A DNA stretch of 16,218 nucleotides from Prevotella sp. UBA1104 (lineage in GTDB: Bacteria; Bacteroidota; Bacteroidia; Bacteroidales; Bacteroidaceae). Shown piece after piece: positions 7,565-16,092 of the stretch (the stretch's first letter is position 1; each line of letters opens with the position of its first letter). The DNA is taken from NCBI GenBank assembly GCA_002314055.1, contig DCBP01000005.1, positions 14,435 to 30,652 of the forward strand, written 5' to 3'. The notes below the pieces were generated by a model. That model was not told the origin of the DNA. It ran no database searches and saw only the letters and a list, made by a program, of their open reading frames with translations. The translations under genes were made by a program, and so were the position numbers.

Positions 7565-8587
7565 TCAGAACTGTTCCAGTATCTCGATGCGCTTCTTTGT
7601 GTCGGGATGTGTGGAGAAGAGCGACGAGAGGAAGCTCAAGGCTCCACCGCCTGTAAGGTGTTGCGGATGGATGATGAAGAGCTGCGCCACGTCGTCGCGT
7701 TTCACGTTCTGCAGTCCTGGGTCGCCGCTAATCTTCCTCAATGCCGAGGCGAGGGCAAGCGGATTACCGCAGAGTTCCGCCCCACCGGCATCTGCCATAT
7801 ACTCGCGCTTACGACTTATGGCGAAGCGCGTCAAGGCTGTGAAGAGATAAGCCACGGCGCAGAGCAAATAGCCTATAATCAATACCACAATCATTGCTAT
7901 GCCGCTACTGCGGTTGTCGTCGTCATCGCTGCCGCCAATTCTGCGACTGCCGCCTCCGAACCACATCATGTTGTACATCATCTGAACGATCACGCTCATC
8001 ACCGTGGATATGATACCCACGAAGATGATACTCGTGATTAGCAATCTGGTGTCATGATTGCGGATATGAGTCAGCTCATGACCGATAACACCGGCAAGTT
8101 CGTCATCGTCGAGAAGATTCATAAGTCCGGTAGTGACGGTAACGGTGTAGCTGTTTTTGTCGATGCCGCTGGCAAAGGCGTTGAGCTGCGGGTCGTCCAC
8201 CATGTTAATCTTCGGCATATCCATACCAGCCGTCATACAGAGATTTTCCACGATGTTATACAGACGTGGATTCTCCTTGCGGCTCACGGAGTGTGCTCCT
8301 GTTGCAGCGCGCACCATGGATGTATTGAAGAGAAAGGCGATGGCAAACCATATCGCCACGCCGCCCACGACCCATGGCAGGGCATTGAGGAAATAATACT
8401 TCACTACCTCTGGATCCATCTGGTGTACCACGTTACCGTATTGGTCGTAATATCCGTTGCCGAAATAGTTAAGCAGGGCGATAAACGCCCACACCACCCC
8501 GAGAATTATCAGGGGAAACATCAGCAGCAACAATAGTGTCATCCTGTTGTTGCGGCTGATTTGAGTATGCATTCCTATGTATTTCAT
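7565..8587 (-). CDS. htpX: HtpX-like M48 membrane zinc metalloprotease
   Basis: This inner-membrane protease degrades damaged or misassembled membrane proteins in a stress response. The zinc site is intact: HELTH at 170-174 with catalytic Glu171, and a distal glutamate ligand at 262 in REYMADAGGAEL. Membrane segments lie at about residues 17-42, 66-88, 182-203 and 228-252, the usual four-helix layout. The C-terminal FSTHPDTKKRIEILEQF is typical of M48B proteases. At 340 residues it is longer than E. coli HtpX (about 293), mainly because of an extracytoplasmic insert after helix 1 and a Gly/Asp-rich linker (210-226). The ATG at 8587 is taken because it keeps a short hydrophilic N-terminus; internal Mets at 6 or 16 are possible. 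It follows lemA on the same strand, and no promoter is visible in the 147-bp gap, so co-transcription is likely. Confidence 0.92.
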   Translation of the reverse strand: MKYIGMHTQISRNNRMTLLLLLMFPLIILGVVWAFIALLNYFGNGYYDQYGNVVHQMDPEVVKYYFLNALPWVVGGVAIWFAIAFLFNTSMVRAATGAHSVSRKENPRLYNIVENLCMTAGMDMPKINMVDDPQLNAFASGIDKNSYTVTVTTGLMNLLDDDELAGVIGHELTHIRNHDTRLLITSIIFVGIISTVMSVIVQMMYNMMWFGGGSRRIGGSDDDDNRSSGIAMIVVLIIGYLLCAVAYLFTALTRFAISRKREYMADAGGAELCGNPLALASALRKISGDPGLQNVKRDDVAQLFIIHPQHLTGGGALSFLSSLFSTHPDTKKRIEILEQF

Positions 8588-8595
8588 AATTTGAT

Positions 8596-8731
8596 TTTAG
8601 AATTTAGAGTTTAGAGTTTAGAGTTGTCGGCTTTGCCGATTTAGAATTAATGAGTTTAGAGTTTAAGTTATAAAAATCTAAATTTTAAAACTCTAAATCG
8701 CAGCGAAGCGAGAATAACTCAACATTCTAAA
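8596..8731. repeat. TTTAGAG heptad repeat cluster with two hairpins
   Basis: The lemA-htpX spacer is almost entirely repeat. Four tandem heptads (TTTAGAA then three TTTAGAG, 8596-8623) are followed by the hairpin TCGGC-TTT-GCCGA (8627-8639), further TTTAGAA (8640-8646) and TTTAGAG (8655-8661) copies, then reversed copies CTCTAAA (8691-8697) and TTCTAAA (8725-8731) around a second small stem TCGC/GCGA (8698-8711). The opposed orientations allow a long fold-back of the whole spacer. The element stops a few bases from the lemA stop codon. It looks like a dispersed palindromic intergenic element or non-autonomous mobile relic, and as RNA it may modulate htpX relative to lemA; both are inference. 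Confidence 0.7.
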
Positions 8732-8734
8732 CTC

Positions 8735-9304
8735 TTAATTAAAATTTATCTCCGGAGCCTTTTCATACTGTGCGCGACTCTCCTGTGGAACCTCGAACAT
8801 CGGTTGGCGTGAGAATCCGAACATCTTGGCAAACAGGTTGCTCGGGAAGGTCTCAACGGCATTGTTGAGTTCGCGGGTAGCAGAGTTGAAGAAGCGGCGC
8901 ACGGCAGCGAGCTTGTTCTCGATGTCGGCAATTTCGCTCTGTAGTTGCATGAAGTTCTGGTTAGCCTTCAGGTCTGGATAAGCCTCGAGCGAAACCTTCA
9001 GTCCGGCAAGAGCCGATGTTAGCTGGTTGTCCGCCTGAATCTTGTCGTTAATTGTCGTGGCACCCATTGCTGCTGTGCGTGCATCGGTAACGCGCTGCAG
9101 TGTTTCCTTCTCGTGAGTAGCATAACCCTTTACTGTTGCCACGAGCTGCGGTATGAGGTCGTAGCGCTGTTTCAGTTGAACGTCGATGTTGGCAAAGGCA
9201 TTCTCGCGATTGTTGCGCAGCTTCACTAAGTTGTTGTAGATACTCACAAGCCATATCGCCAAGATGACGATGACTACCAGAATAATGATTGTTGTTGTTG
9301 ACAT
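8735..9304 (-). CDS. lemA: LemA family membrane-anchored protein
   Basis: LemA proteins are small, single-pass inner-membrane proteins with a long helical domain; their biochemical role is not settled. This one has 189 residues, the normal size. A single membrane helix occupies about residues 4-22, followed by YNNLVKLRNNRENAFANIDVQLKQRYDLIPQLV, the conserved LemA signature. Helices continue to about residue 155 and include YPDLKANQNFMQLQSEIADIENKLAAVRRFFN, a second signature, and end with NAVETFPSNLFAKMFGF. The C-terminal tail after residue 170 is probably disordered. It is the first gene of a pair with htpX; lemA next to M48 proteases is a recurrent arrangement in bacteria and suggests a joint role in membrane-protein quality control. 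Confidence 0.94.
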   Translation of the reverse strand: MSTTTIIILVVIVILAIWLVSIYNNLVKLRNNRENAFANIDVQLKQRYDLIPQLVATVKGYATHEKETLQRVTDARTAAMGATTINDKIQADNQLTSALAGLKVSLEAYPDLKANQNFMQLQSEIADIENKLAAVRRFFNSATRELNNAVETFPSNLFAKMFGFSRQPMFEVPQESRAQYEKAPEINFN

Positions 9305-9413
9305 AGTTTTTCTTGTTTTAATTCCGGTTCCTTATTATATATCAGGTATCGGAGGTTGTTAATAATATTGTCTTATCTTCGCTTTATATACGATAGCTTT
9401 ATCTGCATAACTA

Positions 9414-9421
9414 CAAAAGTA
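9414..9421 (-). promoter_or_regulatory. Putative -7 promoter box of lemA-htpX
   Basis: On the minus strand this reads TACTTTTG, matching TAnnTTTG, about 110 bp before the lemA start codon. The nearest TTTG upstream is only 14 bp away, closer than the usual 19-21 bp, so the -33 element is unsure. Confidence 0.4.
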
Positions 9422-9548
9422 ATGCCTTTTATTTACAAAATGCCATAATTTTAAGTTTTGTTTTAGTTTGTATATACATTTTCTAAGAAATATCGCCATC
9501 AGTAATCAATTTTTCATATAAAATAAAAATCAGATTCAGTATTTTTAT

Positions 9549-9556
9549 TATCTTTG
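9549..9556 (+). promoter_or_regulatory. -7 promoter box for the leukocidin-like/HTCS transcript
   Basis: TATCTTTG matches TAnnTTTG and is identical to the box in front of the susC-like gene. Transcription would begin near 9563 and give a leader of about 80 nt. No clear -33 TTTG is present at the expected distance, which may mean the promoter needs an activator. Confidence 0.55.
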
Positions 9557-9644
9557 TGGCTATATATAGTATGGCTTTCCGTGCTCAAGACATACAGACA
9601 CAGACTGTCAGCTTCACATTTTATAATTTAACCCTATCACGTTT

Positions 9645-11600
9645 ATGAGAGTAAAATTTTCTATATCGATATTGGCAGCATTGCTCCTTATGACAGCGAC
9701 GAGTTGTAGTGACAACGATGATAATCCTTCTGTGCCTGAGGGATACATTTCTGACAAGCTACCAACAAATGACGTAATAAAGAAAATCGTTTCGGGGGCA
9801 TATCTCGAATACGGCAGTCCGGAGAACGACGACTTTGCCGAGGCAGTGATGATAAGACACACCTCAGGAAAGGCAATCGCCAATAGCGATAAGGTAAAAA
9901 GCGTGTTTATCGACAAAGCGGTGTTGGGGACAATGGCAAACGACGACTACGAGAATATTGTGGCGTATATCATGACCGGCAAGACCTTGCTCGTGGTTAA
10001 TCCTACTGTTGAGGCATGGAACAAGTTTGCATACAATATCGCCGTGGCTTATACGAACATGACGAGAGACGACAAACTGCCAGACAACTATACTGAAGAA
10101 GGGAAGAACTTCCTGAATATGCTGGTTCGCGACGTGAGACTTGCCCGCACTGACGACATTTATGGACTTCCTATAGTGAAGACCGACAAAATGGGCATGG
10201 GGGATGTGTTCTCGAGCATTCTGACAATTCGCGGAAATGTTATACGCAGCTACGACAACGACATTCAGCAGAAGGCCGACTCGCTGACTACTGCAGAATA
10301 TAAATACGACAAAAACGGTAATCTTGTTTCTTCATCCGTTGACGACAAGGCGCAGGCGGTAATGCCGGAATGTGAGGCAAATGACTACTCCGTGGGACTT
10401 ATGGCCGACGACATAGCGGAGCGTATAGAGAAGGGCGACAACAGTAATGGTGCTGACAAGGCTCCGGCAACAAAAGCAGAAACTGGTGATTTGAAGAGTT
10501 TGATGGAAGCCCAGGAATTCTCACGCGTGTTCCGTGCCGACAACTTTGCATCACCAACAAGCTTGTACGACCGTCGCTCGTGTATTGTAGAGACTAATTA
10601 TTACATCTGGGCAGTTTACGACTTCAACAAGGACACAGACTACTACATCGTTCATCAGGTGATAACCTCGCACAATGGTGACCTTGAATGTACTGAGGGC
10701 ACTCAGGGCTGGGACCGCGTGATTGGGGACAATATGTATCTCGGCTCATGGGCTGGCGACATGGCAAACAATATCAACCTGCTTGACGAAAAGGGAAATC
10801 CTGTAGACAACGTTAGCATTATCGACCCTCAGCCAACAACGCATCTCGGCACGGCAAGCCATACCACCGGCATAAACTATTCGTTCAGCGGAAATCTGGG
10901 ACTTAACGTGCTCGGTCTTAACGGTGGTGTTGTAGGTTCGTTCGGCTTCACCGACTCTTATACCACTTCCACTCCAGACTATGCCACAGAGCTGAAAACA
11001 TCCGGTTCGAATATAAAATGGAAGTTCAATGCCGCGAATGCCTACATCAAGGGACATTTTGCATGGGAAAGTAAGAATGCGACACATGAAGTGATACCAT
11101 ATTGCTACCGCAATGACTGTACCTTCAACCAGTCGTTCATCTACACCGTGAAGAATCCCAAATCTGAAAGGTACATGCTCGATGCATACACATCTCTCGA
11201 CCTCGTGAATTACGAGGGAGTAAATACATGGTTCTACATGACCGACAAATACAGCAACTACCGGAGCGACATAAAATACTGTTTTCTGCTCAACCCGCCA
11301 ACCCGCCACAAGTCAGACTGGTACATGTCTATCGATGTGCCGCAAGGCATCTCGCAGGAGAGCGTACGCAGGTTCCTGGAGTCGCACTACGGCAAATACT
11401 GGAAGGAATCATTCACCTGCTATACATTCTCTGAGGGTGACGTCTTGCCGGTCTATGGCGTGATGAATTCGCTGAAACACGATATCTTGAACGACAAGGC
11501 TTCATGGAAGTCTGCCGGCTTCGTGGGCAAGTTCAAAATCTACGTGCATCCAAGTACTTCGCCAGAAGTGGTGAAACAGTTTGACTTTACCGTGGAGTAA
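9645..11600 (+). CDS. Lipoprotein with leukocidin/hemolysin-like pore-forming domain
   Basis: The 651-residue product has a lipoprotein signal peptide (lipobox ATSC, Cys21). The mature start CSDNDDN is acidic like Bacteroidota surface-export signals, so it is probably on the cell surface. Residues about 40-255 are an unrecognised domain. A low-complexity linker at 260-285 (NSNGADKAPATKAETGD) follows. From about 395 the sequence matches the leukocidin stem pattern: INYSFSGNLGLNV (410-), LNGGVVGS, alternating Gly/Ser/Thr with hydrophobics, then PDYATEL and IKWKF (Trp459). Staphylococcal alpha-hemolysin has the same order: YGFNGN, GGLIG, PDFKT, GWKV. This supports a beta-barrel pore-former with a putative membrane-inserting hairpin and an aromatic-rich C-terminus (DWYMSIDVP at about 565). 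The family call is from pattern memory without a search. The linker could be a proteolytic activation site. It is followed after 38 bp by the HTCS with no terminator between them. Confidence 0.72.
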   Translation: MRVKFSISILAALLLMTATSCSDNDDNPSVPEGYISDKLPTNDVIKKIVSGAYLEYGSPENDDFAEAVMIRHTSGKAIANSDKVKSVFIDKAVLGTMANDDYENIVAYIMTGKTLLVVNPTVEAWNKFAYNIAVAYTNMTRDDKLPDNYTEEGKNFLNMLVRDVRLARTDDIYGLPIVKTDKMGMGDVFSSILTIRGNVIRSYDNDIQQKADSLTTAEYKYDKNGNLVSSSVDDKAQAVMPECEANDYSVGLMADDIAERIEKGDNSNGADKAPATKAETGDLKSLMEAQEFSRVFRADNFASPTSLYDRRSCIVETNYYIWAVYDFNKDTDYYIVHQVITSHNGDLECTEGTQGWDRVIGDNMYLGSWAGDMANNINLLDEKGNPVDNVSIIDPQPTTHLGTASHTTGINYSFSGNLGLNVLGLNGGVVGSFGFTDSYTTSTPDYATELKTSGSNIKWKFNAANAYIKGHFAWESKNATHEVIPYCYRNDCTFNQSFIYTVKNPKSERYMLDAYTSLDLVNYEGVNTWFYMTDKYSNYRSDIKYCFLLNPPTRHKSDWYMSIDVPQGISQESVRRFLESHYGKYWKESFTCYTFSEGDVLPVYGVMNSLKHDILNDKASWKSAGFVGKFKIYVHPSTSPEVVKQFDFTVE

Positions 11601-11638
11601 CGACGGTATTTAAAACAAATAATCTATACCCTTATACT

Positions 11639-14600
11639 ATGCTAAGACAACGATATATCTATATTTTTTTATTCCTTGTTTTCTCTGTATCCATTAGTGC
11701 GGCAGATTTGCCGCACTATTCCTTTACGTCATACAACAGTGATTTTGGCTTTGTGCAAAAAGAGGTGATGAAGATAATGCAAGACCGCAACGGACAGATG
11801 TGGTTTGCCACTTGGGATGGACTTTACCGCTTCGATGGCTATAGCTTTTCCAATTATAAGGCTCGTCCAGGCGACGGTATACGTTTGGAGAGCAACCGCC
11901 TGGAGAGTATCTCTGAAGATGGCGACAATATCTGGATGCGGGGTTACAACGGAAGTATCTCCCGCTTCAATAAGCGTACGATGCGCATTGACAATTTACC
12001 GATGAGCAACTACGTGGCACTGGAAGAACAAGCCTTGCCCGGTGGCGGAGTGATGGTTAGAATGGCAGACGGAAGAGTTGTAGTGGCTAAGGTAGACCGT
12101 TCTGATGATAAGATAATGGAAAGTGTGGTGTTCAGACAGAAGGGTGTTAGCGTAAGGAATGTTGTTGTGGGGAAAGATGGAACGCTGTGGATTCTTACCA
12201 CTCATGGAACTTGGCTATATAATCCGTCGAAACGTAAATTAGAAAAGATTTTCAGTGGGATTGAATGCAGCAGTATGTCTATTGGAAAAGGTAAAAGTAT
12301 CTTTTGTTGTTCAAGAGGACATTATGTCGTCTTGGAAGGCGGAAAAACGGTTAGAAGAAAACTTCCTACACCATTTCCTGTCAGTTCGGCGGTATTTCTC
12401 CGCAACGGCAAGTTATTGCTCTCGACACTTGGCGACGGACTGTTCCTTGTCGGTAGGGATAATACCGTGGAGCGGCATTTTACGACAGCCAACAGTAATC
12501 TTGCCTCAAACCACATATCTCGATTGCAGTGCGACCGTTTTAGTGATGTATGGTTCTGTACCAACAAACCAGGCGTAATGCGCTATTGTCATACCACTGG
12601 TGAACTTCAGAGTCTTCATCTTCAGGGAGAGTTTAGCGGTGATCCTTCGATGTGGCGCAACGACATAAAGATTGTGGAAGATTCAAGAGGAAATCTCTGG
12701 CTCACACCTTCCGGAAACGGCATGGCAATGTATGACAGGAGGAACAACCGGCTTGTACCGTTCCTTGACCAAAACCGTCATTATGCCTGGACTGCCGAGA
12801 ATACAGTAATCGATATGTTTGTGGACAGGCAAGACAACGTATGGTTCTGTGGAAAATATACGGGACTGCAAAAGGCTACATACAATGCACCGCAATTTAA
12901 TACCCTAAACCATGTGGCGCCAACAGAGAGCGGACGTGATGTAAGAGGCGTGTTCCAGGATTCCAAAGGCCGGATATGGCTCGGTGCAAAGAGTGGAGTG
13001 GTCAGTGTGTACGACAGTCAGCTGCGTTTTATCGGCAATCTTACGGCAGACGGCAGACTGTCGGCATCCTTCTCTTCACAGGTAGGGCATGCCTATGCCT
13101 TTGCAGAACAGAAAAACGGAGTGATATGGATAGCAACAAAGTTCAGTGGACTTCTTCGTCTGCAACCTTCGGGGGTAAATACCTTCCGCCTCAAGCGGTT
13201 TACAGCCGACGGCAGTCGCTATAGTCTGCCTCACAACGATGTCTTCTCTCTTTGTATCGACCGTCATAACCGACTTTGGGGTGCAACCTTCGGCGGCGGA
13301 ATATTCTATACAGACCTTTCGGCAAAGGAGCCACGCTTTATACATTCAGCCAATCTCCTCACGTCGTATCCAATACAGAGGTTCGGCAGAACACGTTTTG
13401 TCACTTCCGACGGACAGGGGAATATCTGGGTGTGTGCCACATCAGGACTGCTCCGCTTTAGCGACAACTTCCGCCGTCCGGAAAAGATACACTACATTTC
13501 ATATACACGACAGCCAGACAATGCCTCGTCGCTAAGTTACAACGATGTGCTTGAGGCATACTTCACGAGCAGCGACTCCATGTATGTGTGTACTTACGGA
13601 GGAGGATTCTGCCGAGTGGAGCGCAGTTCGGGCGACAGTCTTCGCTTTACGCCATTTACCACAGCCAATGGATTGCGCAGCGATGTTGTCTTTTCCGTAC
13701 AGGAAGACCGTAGCGGTAACCTCTGGTTCGCCTCAGAAAACGGATTTGTAAAGTATTCGCCTCAGAAAAACAGTGTGGAGAATTTCTCCTCGCGCTTCTT
13801 CGGCAAACAGATAGACATTAACGAAGGTATGGCGTTGAGGCTTCGCGACGGCAGATTACTTTACCCGTCGCGTAACTGCACCGCCGTTTATTTCAATCCG
13901 GAGAAGATAAAGGTAAGTCGGTTTGTGCCAAAGATAATCCTTACAAAACTGTTTGTTGACCAAACGGAGCAGTTGCCTTCGGCAGACGACAATGCGATTC
14001 TTGAAGAAGACATAAATAGCGTGCAATGCATAACGCTGCCATCAGGCAAGAACAGTTTCAACCTTGAATTTTCAGCCCTTGATTTTCGTGATCCCTCAAA
14101 TATTAGTTATGCCTACATGATAGATGGAATAGATGCCGGCTGGAACATGATAGGTAATCGCCACAGTGCCATCTACAACAATCTGCCGCCAGGAAAATAT
14201 GTGCTTAAAATACGCTCAACAAACAGCGACGGCTTATGGGTAAACAATATGCGCAGGGTAGAAATAGAGGTATTACCCTCGTTCTGGCAGACGGGATGGG
14301 CTTGGCTGCTGTATGGCTTGATAGCCGTTCTCGCTGTATGCATCACGGCATACGTCTTTGCCACTATCCTTCAGTTGAAGCAGAAAGTGGCTGTAGAACA
14401 GGAGATTTCCGACCTCAAGATGAAGTTCTTTACCAATATCTCTCATGAGATACGCACTCCGCTCACACTAATCTCAGGTAGTGTGAAAGAGATGTTGCGT
14501 CGTGGCGTAAAAGAGAAGAATCTTGCAGATGCTCTGCATGTTGTAGACAGCAATTCCGACAGACTGTTGATACTTGTCTGTCAGATTCTCGACATAAGGA

Positions 14601-16045
14601 AGATCGAGAGCGGAAACATGAAACTCTCGTTGCAACGCATAGACATCGGCGTGTTTGTAAGTTCGCTGATAGGCAATTTCCGCAATCTCGCCAGTGAGCG
14701 AGGCATAAGCCTCAGTCTTGTAAAGCCAGAAGAAAAGACCTTTGTATGGGCGGACTGCGAGAAGCTCGACAAGGTGATGTTCAATCTCCTCTCGAATGCC
14801 TTCCGCTTTACACCACGAGGAAAAAGTATTATTGTCAGTGTGGAACCGTCGGGCAGTGGTGTCGTTGTAAGAGTAAAAGATGAAGGGAGCGGTATTGCCT
14901 CCGACCGTATCAGCTCTATCTTTCGCCTGTTCAGTTCCGATAACGAGGGCAGTGCCGTTAGTCAGCCGCACACTGGAATAGGGCTTGCCCTTACAAAAGA
15001 CCTCGTTGAGCTGCACCATGGCACGATACATGTAGAAAGTCAACTCGGCAAGGGCAGCACCTTTATCGTCGAATTGCCCTCAAACGCTCCCGGGACATGT
15101 CCTGAAGCTAATTATATCATGGAGGACACTACTCCGTATACGGCAGAAGAGGGTAGGGTGGAGACTGAAGGTGAAGCCTTCGACGAGGATTCAGACAGTA
15201 ATGACATGGATATGAAAGACAGGCTGACGATACTTGTCGTTGAGGATAATGCCGATATGCGCAACTTCATTTCCCTAATACTTCGCGAAGAATACAATAT
15301 TGTAACTGCTGCCAACGGCAAGATTGGAATGGAGAAGGCTGCCGAGCTGCAACCCGACCTGATAATTTCTGATTATATGATGCCGGTGATGGATGGAGTG
15401 GATATGGCAGGACATCTGCGCAAAGACATTTCAACGAGTCATATTCCTATTATCATGCTGTCGGCTCGTACTGATGAGGCTTCGGTGATACTTGGACTTC
15501 GCACTGGCGTTGATGCATATATAGAGAAACCCTTTAGTGCCAATGTATTGAGGGCGAGAATAAGAAATATCATTGAGATGCGCCGCAATCTGCAGCAGAT
15601 GTATTTCGAACGCTTTGTAAATAAGAGCAGTGTTTCTTTAAAGTCTTCACTTTCGTCAGACTGCAAGGCAAATACTTCGTCTGTTGCTGCCGGCAGTAGT
15701 GTCTCGATGGATGCTGACCAGCGTTTCCTTGGCCGACTGACAGCTTTGCTTGAGGAGAATATCAGCAACGGTGATCTTTCTGTTGATGATGTGGCAAGGA
15801 TGATGGGAATGAGCCGTTCTGTGTATTTCAAGAAGCTGAAGGCTCTGACAGGAGTAGGACCTAACGATTTCTTTAAGTCTTTGCGCCTGCAGCGTGCTGT
15901 AGAATTGCTTGGTGCCGGCGAGATGAGTATCACGGAGATTTCATACGCCATAGGTATTGCTGATGCACATTATTTCAGCAAGTGTTTCAAACAGAAGTTC
16001 GGTGTAACACCTACGGAATGGCGACGGAAAATGGACACTCTGTAA
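11639..16045 (+). CDS. Hybrid two-component system regulator (HTCS)
   Basis: One 1468-residue chain holds a whole phosphorelay that spans the inner membrane. A signal peptide or anchor covers residues 1-22. Periplasmic beta-propeller repeats of the Reg_prop type (D-x-x-G-x-x-W, for example DRNGQMWFAT at 49, DSKGRIWLGA, DRSGNLWFAS), at least eleven, extend to about 740. A Y_Y_Y domain covers about 795-880 and one membrane helix about 888-912. The kinase has the H-box NISHEIRTP (His936), N-box NLLSNA (Asn1053), DEGSGI and HTGIGLAL. The receiver has Glu1202/Asp1203, phospho-acceptor Asp1245 and Lys1297. An AraC-type DNA-binding domain fills about 1363-1468. All catalytic residues are present, so it should be functional. 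HTCS proteins sense glycan breakdown products in the periplasm and activate polysaccharide-use genes. Here the upstream partner is the leukocidin-like lipoprotein, and the regulated locus may lie beyond the right edge. Confidence 0.95.
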   Translation: MLRQRYIYIFLFLVFSVSISAADLPHYSFTSYNSDFGFVQKEVMKIMQDRNGQMWFATWDGLYRFDGYSFSNYKARPGDGIRLESNRLESISEDGDNIWMRGYNGSISRFNKRTMRIDNLPMSNYVALEEQALPGGGVMVRMADGRVVVAKVDRSDDKIMESVVFRQKGVSVRNVVVGKDGTLWILTTHGTWLYNPSKRKLEKIFSGIECSSMSIGKGKSIFCCSRGHYVVLEGGKTVRRKLPTPFPVSSAVFLRNGKLLLSTLGDGLFLVGRDNTVERHFTTANSNLASNHISRLQCDRFSDVWFCTNKPGVMRYCHTTGELQSLHLQGEFSGDPSMWRNDIKIVEDSRGNLWLTPSGNGMAMYDRRNNRLVPFLDQNRHYAWTAENTVIDMFVDRQDNVWFCGKYTGLQKATYNAPQFNTLNHVAPTESGRDVRGVFQDSKGRIWLGAKSGVVSVYDSQLRFIGNLTADGRLSASFSSQVGHAYAFAEQKNGVIWIATKFSGLLRLQPSGVNTFRLKRFTADGSRYSLPHNDVFSLCIDRHNRLWGATFGGGIFYTDLSAKEPRFIHSANLLTSYPIQRFGRTRFVTSDGQGNIWVCATSGLLRFSDNFRRPEKIHYISYTRQPDNASSLSYNDVLEAYFTSSDSMYVCTYGGGFCRVERSSGDSLRFTPFTTANGLRSDVVFSVQEDRSGNLWFASENGFVKYSPQKNSVENFSSRFFGKQIDINEGMALRLRDGRLLYPSRNCTAVYFNPEKIKVSRFVPKIILTKLFVDQTEQLPSADDNAILEEDINSVQCITLPSGKNSFNLEFSALDFRDPSNISYAYMIDGIDAGWNMIGNRHSAIYNNLPPGKYVLKIRSTNSDGLWVNNMRRVEIEVLPSFWQTGWAWLLYGLIAVLAVCITAYVFATILQLKQKVAVEQEISDLKMKFFTNISHEIRTPLTLISGSVKEMLRRGVKEKNLADALHVVDSNSDRLLILVCQILDIRKIESGNMKLSLQRIDIGVFVSSLIGNFRNLASERGISLSLVKPEEKTFVWADCEKLDKVMFNLLSNAFRFTPRGKSIIVSVEPSGSGVVVRVKDEGSGIASDRISSIFRLFSSDNEGSAVSQPHTGIGLALTKDLVELHHGTIHVESQLGKGSTFIVELPSNAPGTCPEANYIMEDTTPYTAEEGRVETEGEAFDEDSDSNDMDMKDRLTILVVEDNADMRNFISLILREEYNIVTAANGKIGMEKAAELQPDLIISDYMMPVMDGVDMAGHLRKDISTSHIPIIMLSARTDEASVILGLRTGVDAYIEKPFSANVLRARIRNIIEMRRNLQQMYFERFVNKSSVSLKSSLSSDCKANTSSVAAGSSVSMDADQRFLGRLTALLEENISNGDLSVDDVARMMGMSRSVYFKKLKALTGVGPNDFFKSLRLQRAVELLGAGEMSITEISYAIGIADAHYFSKCFKQKFGVTPTEWRRKMDTL

Positions 16046-16092
16046 TGAGCGATGCCGTGTGCTTTTTTTGCATTGATAGGAACGCTGGGAGC

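Larger units (their letters stand above)
9305..9644. other. Divergent intergenic region between lemA and the leukocidin-like gene
   Basis: This 340-bp AT-rich stretch has no coding capacity worth calling. It carries the promoter-like boxes for both divergent units and long A/T runs between them. I see no tRNA, clear hairpin or repeat in it. An operator for the downstream regulator could lie here, but no convincing direct repeat is visible. Confidence 0.6.

Noticed and set aside
8054..8536. 160-codon plus-strand frame opposite htpX
   Set aside because: His- and Val-rich low-information translation antisense to the conserved membrane protease; a shadow frame.
16060..16070. Seven-T run after the HTCS stop as an intrinsic terminator
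   Set aside because: No GC-rich stem directly precedes it; the only stem (CGATGC with GCATTG) places the T-run inside its own loop.
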